Of a stretch of 64,000 bases of DNA, positions 21,410 through 29,800 are shown in pieces (the stretch's first letter is position 1; every line of letters starts with the position of its first letter). Under the pieces are notes generated by a model. The model was not told the DNA's origin and searched no databases. It worked only from the letters and a program-made list of their open reading frames with translations. Made by a program: the position numbers and the translations under genes. Source of the DNA: Entomortierella parvispora (taxonomy: Eukaryota; Mortierellomycota; Mortierellomycetes; Mortierellales; Mortierellaceae); the NCBI GenBank assembly GCA_963573315.1, contig OY752146.1, positions 434,001 to 498,000 of the forward strand, in the 5' to 3' direction.

Positions 21410-23240
21410 GAGGACGACTGCAAGCGTTCGCAAGAGCTTGGGAACTCTTGACAGACGAGGAGTGGGTTCGCTCCGTGATAAAGGAAGGGTTCAGGATCCC
21501 ATTCAACTCGCGACCACCAGTAGCACCAGGGAGGAGGAGATCGCGACAGAGCAGGAAGTACTAGCGCTACTACACAAGAAGGCGATCGAAGAGGCGACGA
21601 CACCAGGGTTTACCAGCCGCCTGTTCACAATTCCCAAGTCGACAGGGGACCTTCGACCAGTACTCAGCTTACGACCACTGAACAAGTACGTACCATCCCG
21701 GTCATTCAAAATGGAAACAGTCAAGTCAGTATGCAACATGCTCCAACGGAACGATTACCTAACCAGCATCGACCTGGCGGATGCCTTCCTCCACATTCTG
21801 GTCCACCCCTCTCACAGGAAGTATCTACAATTCCAATGGAATGGGAAACAGTATCAGTTCAGGGTCCTGCCGTTCAGACTACCACTCTCGCCTCTAGTAT
21901 TCACAAAAATCCTGAAGCCAGTTCTCCGGTGGGCGAGGCGCAGGGGGATAAGGATCTCAGCTTATCTGGACGACTTGATTATAGCAGCACGAACCAAGGA
22001 ACTGTCACGACTCCACACGACGCTAGTCATGGACAAGTTGAAGGAGCTGGGGTACAAAATAAAGTTGGCCAAATCACACCTGGAACCAACACAGACTCTC
22101 GACCACCTCGGCTTTCAATTTTGTACTACCGACATGACTCTGGCAGTGCCCAAGAACAAGCTCAGGAACATTCGCCGCGAAGCCAGCAAGATCTTACATG
22201 CGGGGATGACATCGGTCCGCTCGCTGTCGTCCTTTATCGGAAAGGCAATGGCAACAACCGCAGCGGTCTTCCCTGCTCGCCTAATGACACAACACATGGC
22301 ACTGAAGAACTCAGCACTAAAGAAGGGCATGGACTTGACAGACAGGATCAGCCTCTCCACCAAGGCCAAGGAGAACTTGCAGTGGTGGATCACACACATG
22401 GCCGACTGGAACGGACTGTCGTGGATACACACGCCAACGGACATGGACGTGTTCACCGACGCATCGGACTCGGGATGGGGCGTAGTTCACGGTACGACCC
22501 AATGGCATGGCAAATGGTCGTCAGAGGAGAAACCACGACACATCAACTGGAAGGAACTCCAAACGATTTGGATTGCAGTACGATTTCCTCAGTTACAAGG
22601 AAGTATGGTAAACTTGTTGATCGACAACACAACAACTATCGCCTACGTCAATCGGTTCGGCGGAACAAAGTGTCCACTGCTCATGGACTTAGCGGACCAG
22701 ATCTGGCGCCACTGCCTGAAGACAGGAACAAGGCTCAAGACGACCTACGTACCGTCGCCGTTCAACCCGGCCGACGCACCCTCACGACAGATGGTGGAGC
22801 AACTCGAGTGGTCGATCGACCCAAGGTTCTTCCAGACACTAGATCAGCAGTGGGGCCCGCATCACGTAGACCTGTTCGCCACAGCGATCAACACGCAGAC
22901 ACCACAGTTCTTCTCGTGGAGACAAGAAGAAGGAGCCTTAGGGACAGACGCCCTCCGACATACGTGGAAGGGCCTCGGCAACCTGTACATCTGCCCCCCG
23001 TGGACCATCATCGACCGAGTTCTGGCACGTCTCAAGCTGGAGAAGCCGGAGGCAACGATCATCACACCGAACTGGACGAGCAACATCTGGTTCCCGACGC
23101 TAACTCAGATGGCAATCGACAGCCCGATCCAGGTGCCACGCGAAATGGTCCACCCAGCTCCAGGAAGCGCAAGCGACCTCCTGTCCAAGAACCCTCATTG
23201 GTCGATGGCGGCATGGCGAGTAAGCAGTTCAAAGAAATGA
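21390..23240 (+). CDS. DIRS-A reverse transcriptase / RNase H / methyltransferase-like protein
   Basis: In order: the RT domain (FTSRLFTIPKSTGDLRPVL, DYLTSIDLADAFLHI, FRVLPFRLPLSPLVFTKIL, catalytic SAYLDDLII), the RNase H domain (MDVFTDASDSGWGVV, HINWKELQTIWIA, LLIDNTTTIAYVNRFGG) and a C-terminal region VDLFAT...NLYICPPWTIID typical of the N6-adenine-methyltransferase-like domain of DIRS elements. The usual G of the RT LPFGL motif reads R here. The frame has no ATG until about 21711, so the N-terminal border given is approximate and expression probably depends on the upstream gag frame. The stop at 23240 overlaps the recombinase start. Confidence 0.85.
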   Translation, partial: SRRPTSRRTTASVRKSLGTLDRRGVGSLRDKGRVQDPIQLATTSSTREEEIATEQEVLALLHKKAIEEATTPGFTSRLFTIPKSTGDLRPVLSLRPLNKYVPSRSFKMETVKSVCNMLQRNDYLTSIDLADAFLHILVHPSHRKYLQFQWNGKQYQFRVLPFRLPLSPLVFTKILKPVLRWARRRGIRISAYLDDLIIAARTKELSRLHTTLVMDKLKELGYKIKLAKSHLEPTQTLDHLGFQFCTTDMTLAVPKNKLRNIRREASKILHAGMTSVRSLSSFIGKAMATTAAVFPARLMTQHMALKNSALKKGMDLTDRISLSTKAKENLQWWITHMADWNGLSWIHTPTDMDVFTDASDSGWGVVHGTTQWHGKWSSEEKPRHINWKELQTIWIAVRFPQLQGSMVNLLIDNTTTIAYVNRFGGTKCPLLMDLADQIWRHCLKTGTRLKTTYVPSPFNPADAPSRQMVEQLEWSIDPRFFQTLDQQWGPHHVDLFATAINTQTPQFFSWRQEEGALGTDALRHTWKGLGNLYICPPWTIIDRVLARLKLEKPEATIITPNWTSNIWFPTLTQMAIDSPIQVPREMVHPAPGSASDLLSKNPHWSMAAWRVSSSKK

Positions 23241-24220
23241 TGGATGATGGTCTGTCCTCCGAATGTGCCAAGTCTCTCAGCCAGGGCAAGGTGTCTCCCT
23301 CAACCAAAAAGGTCTACCGCAACAGGCAACTCAGATATGTCGCATGGATGGAAACGCACGGCAGGAGCCAAAGTGAGTATCATGCACCAACGATCGTGGA
23401 ATACCTCTACCAGGGCTGGATCAACCTCAAGTGGTCTTTCAACACTGTCCACTCCACGAAGTGCGCCATCCTAGCCATGTACCCGGCCAAGGTGGTCAGT
23501 GAGTTCAACTCACACGAGTACTACACCCAGCTGGTCACGAGTATCAAACGCAAGGATCTCAAGGTGATCAAGAACACCACGGTGGACATCAGCCCTATCC
23601 TCACGATGTTTCGCGAGTGGGGTCCCAACGAAGACCTATCCATGGACCACCTCTTGAACAAGACACTATGGGTTCTAGCCGTAAGTGGGTTCTTGAGAGC
23701 AGACGATATCCGGTGCATGGACACAGCTCAATCGTGTATCACTCCGGATGGCCAGCTTTCTCTCCATCTGGTAGCCCCGAAGGAGAAGGTTGGGGGCTCT
23801 TCGATTGAGACGGACGTCTTCATTGCGCCCGTCGACGAGGAACTGATCTGTCCGGTCCGCGCCTACCAAGCATACGTGGCTCGCTTCCCTGAGGGTCTGT
23901 CAGAACTACCTCACCACAAAGATTCCGCGTCGTCACCTAGACCCAGGACTACACCCCTCTTCCGGTTCCTGGACGACTCTGGACAAGCCTTGGCCGTCAA
24001 TACGTTGGGCCATAGACTTAGGCTCATCACGGCGATAATGATGCCCAAGTCTTCAGGTGGGAAGGTCATTGGCACGCCCCCAAAGGCCCGCGCCATAGGC
24101 AGTACACTAGCAGCGCATCACGGCGTGTCAGTTGACGAGGTACAAAAGCATGGTCGCTGGTCTCCTCTCTCTCCGCCAGCTTCCAACAGTTCTACCACCT
24201 CAACAAGAAATCGACGGTGA
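23213..24220 (+). CDS. DIRS-A tyrosine recombinase, frameshifted before the catalytic tyrosine
   Basis: ATG 23213 (MASKQFKEMM) overlaps the RT stop by 28 bp. An N-terminal SAM-like region is followed by the catalytic core: SGFLRADDIR with the first Arg, CPVRAYQAYVAR, and KARAIGSTLAAHHGVSVDEVQKHGRW (second Arg, GRW). After GRW the frame slips at about 24170. The expected FQQFYHLNKK with the catalytic Tyr is present one frame over. Known function: site-specific integration of the circular DNA intermediate. In this copy the last active-site residue is out of frame. Confidence 0.75.
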   Translation: MASKQFKEMMDDGLSSECAKSLSQGKVSPSTKKVYRNRQLRYVAWMETHGRSQSEYHAPTIVEYLYQGWINLKWSFNTVHSTKCAILAMYPAKVVSEFNSHEYYTQLVTSIKRKDLKVIKNTTVDISPILTMFREWGPNEDLSMDHLLNKTLWVLAVSGFLRADDIRCMDTAQSCITPDGQLSLHLVAPKEKVGGSSIETDVFIAPVDEELICPVRAYQAYVARFPEGLSELPHHKDSASSPRPRTTPLFRFLDDSGQALAVNTLGHRLRLITAIMMPKSSGGKVIGTPPKARAIGSTLAAHHGVSVDEVQKHGRWSPLSPPASNSSTTSTRNRR

Positions 24221-24254
24221 ACATCTCCAAGGTTGTGCTGTCTGGCTCTGGATC

Positions 24255-25223
24255 CACAGAGTCGGTCCCTGGTCGTCTGACGGAGAATGGAGGCACCAGA
24301 GGACTTAAGAATGGAAGACACCGGAGGACTCAAGGATGGGGACACCGGAGGACTCAAGAATGGAGGATGGAAACATCATGGGTTCGAAACTAGGATCCTT
24401 GCTAAGGGATGAAAAAAGCACGAGACAAATATGAGGTCAGGACGGATGTGTGCCTGAAGTGGAGGCAGGTGTCGTAACCTTGTCCTTATCGACATCTTTG
24501 TCCTAATTCATGAAGAGCATTTTGGCTGTTGGGTCATACGGTGCACTGACCCCGAGCACGCAAACAACACCACTGGCAAGGCGTGCTTCTTTTATTAAAT
24601 TAGTCAGTGGAGACAATGTTACTCTGAACAATTTTGTTTTTGTCTGATATTTGAGCTGAGAAATATTTTGCAAGTTGCGACAGGATTTGTTCAGCCTCAG
24701 AATTGGTGGAGATGTTGAGAGTTCCATCCGCGGAAAACAGTAATCGCAATGACTGAAGGAACCGCCCCGCCATTGAGTCCATTTCGTGGCGCGGATTTAA
24801 GTCATCCAAGCGGAGAATTGGTCCGGGTCCAGGCTCTTTGGACCTGCACCACAGACGATAAAAAATAGACGCCGGCATTGAGTTCTCCTTATTCCAGAGA
24901 CAAAGGGTAAAGATGGTGAGAGGCATTTGAGCCAAAGCAGAAAATCCAACAAGTCCAGTTCGCCGAGTTGTGAACGTGGCTCTGTGCCCGAAGTGTGATC
25001 GAACTTGTGCAAGTCCGAGAATATCATCATCAAATTCATTTGCGTTTTGTCGCTTTTTTTTTGATTGATAGGGCTGTACACTCACCGACAGGAAATTGGC
25101 CGCATCTCGTTGGGCCGATGGTTGCTAAGCCGTCGTAGTTTCCAGAGGTAACTAAATAGTTGTGTCCTCTTACTCCAATGATCAGCCGAGGTTTGCCGTA
25201 ACCATCCCACAGAATAGTAATTT
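24255..25223 (-). repeat. Right arm of the 968-bp inverted repeat
   Basis: Reverse complement of 19288-20255, nearly identical. Unlike the left arm, its outer side continues without a break in sequence character into 25224-25515, which suggests that the right copy is the original context and the left one the duplicate. Confidence 0.9.
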
Positions 25224-25515
25224 TGAGTCTTCCCTTGTATTGGGTCATCCTGGAAATGTTTGGCACACTTGATGGATTCAAGAATGCAGGTTCAGCATGG
25301 GGGTCCTCCAAACAGTTCCTGCTGTAGGATTCAATGCATAAGATTTGGAGCCATGTAGTCCCTGTCTTGATGACACCGCCTACTAAGCGTTCTCGACCAT
25401 GGGCGCCTCCCTTTTCGATCGCATCTAAGTGTTCCTCCGTCAGCTCATAGTCCTTGGTGAGATCCATTCCTGACATTGGTGTCAAGTGCGCATTAGTCAG
25501 ATTGATTTTTTCGAC
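24600..25515 (-). pseudogene. Unidentified gene fragment spanning the right arm and its flank
   Basis: Leftward from about 25515 a frame reads MSGMDLTKDYELTEEHLDAIEK, then GGVIKTGTTWLQILCIESYS, and continues through the arm boundary (ITILWDGYGKPRLIIGVRG) towards the TAA at 24600. A nine-A run in the arm shifts the frame at about 25050, where a GTGAGT splice-donor-like site also lies. The KTGTTWL stretch resembles the PAPS-binding loop of sulfotransferases, but the rest does not clearly support this, so no function is assigned. It could be a host gene piece captured or duplicated with DIRS-A. Confidence 0.35.
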
Positions 25516-25517
25516 AC

Positions 25518-25767
25518 GAAATGAAGGCTGAAGCACATTTATTCGACACCGACAAGGGACTCTAGATGTCCCACCTAACCCTCCCTGGTCTCTTTTGCTT
25601 TGTGAGTAGATGGAGATCAAGAGATGCATCAGAGTCCCTTAGTGTAGAACACTTTTTTTCTTTGGAGTCACGTGAGATCAATAAAAGAAAGATACACACA
25701 CAGATAGAGTCCCTTGTCGGTGTCGAATAAATGTGCTTCAGCCTTCATTTCATTCGGCATCGCTGGA
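25518..25767 (+). mobile_element. Terminal fragment of a DIRS-B element (half ICR, right ITR, right end)
   Basis: Nearly identical to 35500-35746 of the complete DIRS-B: half of the internal complementary region, the right inverted terminal repeat and the 53-bp outer extension ending GGCATCGCTGGACA. Its high similarity to DIRS-B contrasts with the older gag relic at 18.9 kb, so the two need not come from one element. Confidence 0.85.
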
Positions 25768-25984
25768 CATGCATGCACGCGGAACTGTCGTCGCGCAACA
25801 GCGTTTGCGTCAAAGAAGATTCCTGCACGTGATCATTTTTTACCGAGTTTCTTGTTTCTGGACCCTCAGCCGTTGGCGGGCACGGACCAGATGAGGCGCA
25901 TGCACGCGCGCAGGAACACGGGAAAGCATCCATCCTGCGCTGCTGCTTGGCCGAGATTGCCCTCCCTTCTCCCTCCCTCTTTGC

Positions 25985-26230
25985 CAACATCACCTCCTAC
26001 ACAGGGACCGACGAAGAACACGCTGCATTCCTTCAATTCAATCGTGCCATCTACTCTGCACTCATCCTCTCTCTGCATTCTTGATCCCAACCTCATCACC
26101 TTCGTCCACACTCATGCATCCGATTTCGCCATCGGTGTAGTTCGTCCTCTGCTGCAGATTGACCGACAAGGCTACACTCTTCATATTTCCATCGCATTCA
26201 CTTGCAGAGAGATGCAATCAGTTAATTGAA
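25985..26230 (+). pseudogene. Ty3/Gypsy RNase H relic
   Basis: Around 25990-26085 one frame reads ITSYTGTDEEHAAFLQFNRAIYSAL. After a frame slip near 26080 comes CILDPNLITFVHTHASDFAIG, then IAFTCREMQSVN. This follows the Ty3/Gypsy RNase H order (alanine/leucine helix, DPSRPF-like strand, DASDFAIGAVL, IAFxSRKM). It is a fragment only, unrelated to the complete Ty3 at 36.6 kb beyond family level. Confidence 0.5.
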
Positions 26231-26420
26231 CGAACGTTTGCAGCCGTGATTGGAATGTCGGAGCCAAAAATTGCCTTATATAAAACATCAGGTATGAGAC
26301 AAGACGATCAAGAAAATGACTGAGATCTACTGGCTTGACATGGATCTCATTACTGGTTCGGAGCCACATAAATAGAAGGTGGCGACATCATTTCCCTCCT
26401 CACTCGACTCTTAAAATACA

Positions 26421-26777
26421 ATGTATCCCTTCATGTTCCGCTCTCCATCTTACTGCCGTGTCCTTGCTTGCACCCACTGACCGCTTCTTTTTGTCGTCTT
26501 TCACTCTATGCAGGGGAAATATCATCAGCGCCATCGGTGGATTTATCTCCTCCTGCTTTCAGGCCATTGTCAATGTTCTGACCACCATCGTCAACGGGGT
26601 GAGTTATATGCCGTCTCTGTTTCATAGCGTCGCTCTCACTTCAGGTCTTACTGACGGTTTAATCTCTTGTTCTAGATAACACACATTCTTGTCGCCATCT
26701 GGAATTTCATCACTTGCGGATACTGCTCAGGTGGGCGAGGGGGGGTGGGAAGAGGTGGTGGTACAGCAGGGGTATAG
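26421..26777 (+). CDS. Small hydrophobic Gly-tailed protein (62 aa); start codon split by an intron
   Basis: Exons 26421-26422 (only AT of the start codon is coding), 26514-26598 and 26676-26777 join to a 62-residue protein. Introns are GTATCC...TATGCAG (91 nt) and GTGAGT...TTCTAG (77 nt). The product opens MGNIISAIGGFISSCFQAI, has a second hydrophobic helix (ITHILVAIWNFITCGYC) and ends in a GGRGG-type tail. Short fungal proteins of this form (MG-N/A..., two amphipathic or hydrophobic helices with cysteines, basic or glycine tail) are widespread and of unknown function. The MG start and nearby Cys suggest lipidation and membrane association. No other ATG gives this frame, so the split start is the economical model. 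Confidence 0.6.
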
Positions 26778-27960
26778 TGGGATCTCTTTAGGGCATACAT
26801 TTCTGCTTGACAGGACATATACTAGCTATGGCAGAAGAGTAAACGACCGCAAAAATTTCCCGCGATTCTCTAGCCTCTTTATAATATCTGCAAGGAGGAT
26901 CAACTACGCTTCCAGATTCCTGCTACACTTTTGTTCAGGATATCAATTGGCAGTACTCTATCTACTGGGAAGCCCGCTTCAAGGGAACCCTGGCTGACCT
27001 CTCTATCCGCCTGACGGATAACCGGCGCCTCAGACTGAGGCTGCAGTCATGAGGCTGCAGTCATGAGGCTATGTCAATTGTGATGCACTTCCCACGACAG
27101 GCGTTTCCGGGATCGGCACCATCCGGTTGGTACCAGAAGCGAAGTATCGTTCCCTTAGTGGCCACCTCGCCCAGCCGCCTGATTGACTGTGGCCACCACC
27201 GCTGGGAGGTGCCTATGGCTTAAGGCCGTGGTGGCCATGTGCTAGGATCAGCCTGTTCCCAGAACAAGGGGGTTGCGTTGCCAATGCGGAAAAATTGGAT
27301 TTACGGAGACTAGACGATTCCACGGTTATACTCTTGGGCAATAGGGCATTCATGCAGAATGGGGATCGGGTTGACCATGGGCCTAGGATCTATTCCCAGG
27401 TGGCTAACAATCGTCGAGTCAAGGCCGTCGCATGCATGACCCTCCGTCCTGGCCTGGGACTGTCTGTACAGACTGCTGCTAAGCTGCCGCGTTAAGAATA
27501 TGCACATTTGGGTCCTGTCCTTGATGAACAACAAAAACAGGCAGCAAAACTGAAATTGGCCTACTTTATACTTATCCGCCACTCCTTGGGGTGCCTTTTA
27601 TCTTTTCCGCCCACCTCTTTCCCAAGTCTCCTGTAACCTTTATAGCATGTCTGGTGTCAAGTCAAAAACGCCATTAGAGTGAAGCAGACGATTTCTCATG
27701 TCATCTCTTTGTGGCACTTTTACTATTTGTTCCAGCATTCTTTGATCTCTAACTGCATTCCTCGAGCCTTCCACATTCCTCGAGATTTCCGCATTATTCG
27801 AGTTTTCTGCATTATTCGAGTTTTTGGCATTCTCTGACGCATCCTTCAACATCGTTTCTGGACATTATTCCTTGTTCCTTTCTATTCTTGTAATTTCTTC
27901 ACTCGCCCCGGATGTCTTTTATTTCGTGTCTAATCGATTTGCTTGTTCAATGATCGTCTC
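26778..27960. other. Intergenic, no gene recognised
   Basis: Holds an 18-bp direct duplication (CTGCAGTCATGAGGCTGC, about 27041-27076), a hairpin with arms TGGCCACCAC/GTGGTGGCCA near 27190-27240, and a degenerate 18-bp array (27740-27835) in which ATTC/CGAG motifs alternate. No coding chain was found. Confidence 0.4.
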
Positions 27961-27962
27961 AA

Positions 27963-27972
27963 GTATATAAAG
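27963..27972 (+). promoter_or_regulatory. TATA box of the secreted repeat-protein gene
   Basis: GTATATAAAG about 140 bp upstream of ATG 28104, at a plausible core-promoter distance with no intervening ATG-opened long ORF. Confidence 0.55.
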
Positions 27973-28103
27973 ACTAGTCGCTCCTACCCGGGCAGTTTGC
28001 AAAAAATTACACAATATTCACTATCCAACCTCAACTCCTGAGATTGTAAAAACATCCACAACGCTACCTTCTCAGCTTGAACTTTTGCCTGATTATAACA
28101 ATA

Positions 28104-28649
28104 ATGAAGTGGGCACTTTTTACCTCGACCGTTGTACTTTTCGCCATCGTTTCGGTCCAAGCTCTACCGCAAAGCACCCAGACAGATGGTGTCCTCCCAA
28201 TCCAGAAAGATGGTGTCCTCCCAATGCAGAGAGATGGCGTCCTCCCAATCCAGAGAGATGGTGTCCTCCCAGTCCTTGGACCAGCCACCCCGTTAGCCTG
28301 CAAGATTGTGACCACAATCCTGAATGGCTTGTGCGCCCTTGCCAATTACAATGGATGCGAGGAGACTGTTAACTACACGCAGTGCATTTGCTCTGCCCAA
28401 AATGACCGTGCCAAGGAATTGAAGTGCGCACATTCCAATTTAGACGTCCTTCTTAGAGGCTACTGCCAACTTTTCATCCCCGCTCTACGTTTAATTAAAA
28501 AAATGGCCTTGGAACCGCTCTCTAGTCCACAAACACATTTCACTGCATCGGTCTCTGTGATTTTTATTTTATTCTTCCATGTTGTGAATTACAAGAAGCT
28601 GTTATCAATCTTTGATATCCTCCTTTTTTGGTGGCCCTTTTACGAATAG
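28104..28649 (+). CDS. Small secreted protein with four DGVLPxQ-type repeats and a Cys-rich domain
   Basis: ATG 28104 opens a clear signal peptide (MKWALFTSTVVLFAIVSVQA) followed by four tandem octapeptides DGVLP(I/M/V)(Q/L)(K/R/G) encoded by 24-bp DNA units (28185-28280). A domain with seven cysteines follows (ACKIVTTILNGLCALANYNGC, then QCIC, KC, YC). An upstream in-frame ATG at 28077 is possible but would bury the signal peptide. After about residue 140 the sequence turns AT-rich with a hydrophobic tail (VSVIFILFFHVV). The true end may come earlier through splicing, or the tail may be a C-terminal membrane or GPI-like segment. Three of the repeats end in K or R, so processing into short peptides is conceivable. 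Function unknown; effector-like by size, secretion and repeats. Confidence 0.65.
   Translation: MKWALFTSTVVLFAIVSVQALPQSTQTDGVLPIQKDGVLPMQRDGVLPIQRDGVLPVLGPATPLACKIVTTILNGLCALANYNGCEETVNYTQCICSAQNDRAKELKCAHSNLDVLLRGYCQLFIPALRLIKKMALEPLSSPQTHFTASVSVIFILFFHVVNYKKLLSIFDILLFWWPFYE
28185..28280 (+). repeat. 24-bp coding minisatellite, four units
   Basis: GATGG(T/C)GTCCTCCCA(A/G) recurs at 28185, 28209, 28233 and 28257, in frame in the secreted repeat protein. Confidence 0.95.
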
Positions 28650-29244
28650 GAGCCCTCACGTACTTCACAGTACTGGAGTCGCCTTTTTGACAACGACATT
28701 AGAGAGAGGTTAATCCGCCTTGACGAACCCTTTTTGCTGGAGTGGAATTTGGATACCTACAGACACCTACAGGGCTCTACCTTTCCTGCAAAGCGGCGCC
28801 ACACTTCACTGACGATAGATATCCTGATATCTTGCCCAATTAGAAGAAGGGCCTTTTACTTGGAATTACGACTGATTTTTGTTGGAGTCGCAGATTGGCG
28901 CCACAATTTCGATTGGAACAGTCCAGAAACCTCTATAGAGATCAAACATGCTGGTTGGTTATGAGTACAAGATATCATGAGATCTTTTCGTACGAAATGG
29001 CATACCTTCATGACTATAACACTTTCAGGAATTGTATCCCCTGCATGTATCAAGCCTATCTACAGGTATATGGCATGTTCCCAACTGTGGCCAATATATC
29101 CCACTGCACCGCTCCATGTATATACGTGCATCTGGTGTCCTATTGGAGTTTGTTAACGGAGAGCCAGGGGTTGATTGTCCGCCTTATAAACCGTACCCCA
29201 ATATTGGAGGGTAGTAAACTTCAGCGTTGAGCTATCACAAGTTG
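28650..29244. other. Intergenic, no gene recognised
   Basis: Only short ORFs without recognisable composition on either strand. No repeats were noticed. Confidence 0.35.
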
Positions 29245-29800
29245 AGTGATTTTCGGCTCGATCCTTGAACAGATTCGACAGTTTCCAGTATTCACTTAAA
29301 AGGTCCTTTAGACAGAATCCTTGGCACAGAGAATTGGTCTTCCCATTGCATATAACACAGGAAGAGCGAGACAGCGTGCCGTCGGATTTCATACAGACCC
29401 AAGACCTTACTGTAGATGGTCTTTGCCAACTCTAGCCATTTTGTATGATTGCCAGATTCCTTCGCGAGCCCAGTTTTTCTGTAAGCTGTTGGATCCTGTT
29501 TGACCTTCTCATTCTGTTGCTGGGAGTGCAGATCTGTTTTGGACTGCACGGTGTTATTGTATTCGGCGACGCTCCAAACAAGACCACGAAGAGATGGGAA
29601 GCGAGCCTCAATCTCTGCAATCGATTCGACCTCGCGTTCCTTCTCCCATTCCTGCTCCCACTGCTTTTGTTCTTGAAGCCATCATCTTTGGGCTCGGGCA
29701 TCGGGGATTTCATACCATCTTCTCGTCAAGCTCCCCATCAGGCCCTTCGTGGACTTTGTCGACTTTGCCCTCCTGACTCTGCATCCTGCATGAGTGGAAA
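29245..29800 (-). pseudogene. Leftward coding-like fragment of unknown family
   Basis: One leftward frame from about 29690 to a TAA or TGA near 29250 reads EQEWEKEREVESIAEIEARF, SLRGLVWSVAEYNNTVQSK, then KWLELAKTIYSKVLGLYEIRRHAVSLF. This has convincing amphipathic composition but no ATG, with stops upstream. It is probably the 3' remnant of a gene, and the family was not recognised. Confidence 0.3.

Larger units (their letters stand above)
20256..24254 (+). mobile_element. DIRS-like tyrosine-recombinase retrotransposon core (DIRS-A)
   Basis: Between the inverted arms lie three ORFs in the order gag, RT-RNase H-methyltransferase-like, tyrosine recombinase, which is the DIRS plan. There are no LTRs and no DDE integrase. 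Unlike DIRS-B, I could not find an internal complementary region after the recombinase: only about 35 bp separate its stop from the right arm. Its proteins are clearly diverged from DIRS-B, so it is a separate family. The recombinase is frameshifted near its end, so this copy is probably inactive. Confidence 0.85.

Noticed and set aside
25036..25629. 197-aa leftward ORF starting MHLLISIYS
   Set aside because: Its N-terminal part is the DIRS-B right ITR read backwards (the same peptide appears at 35.6 kb), so the start is artificial.
27180..27245. Hairpin TGGCCACCAC/GTGGTGGCCA as a structured RNA
   Set aside because: A single 10-bp stem in G+C-rich sequence with no further support.
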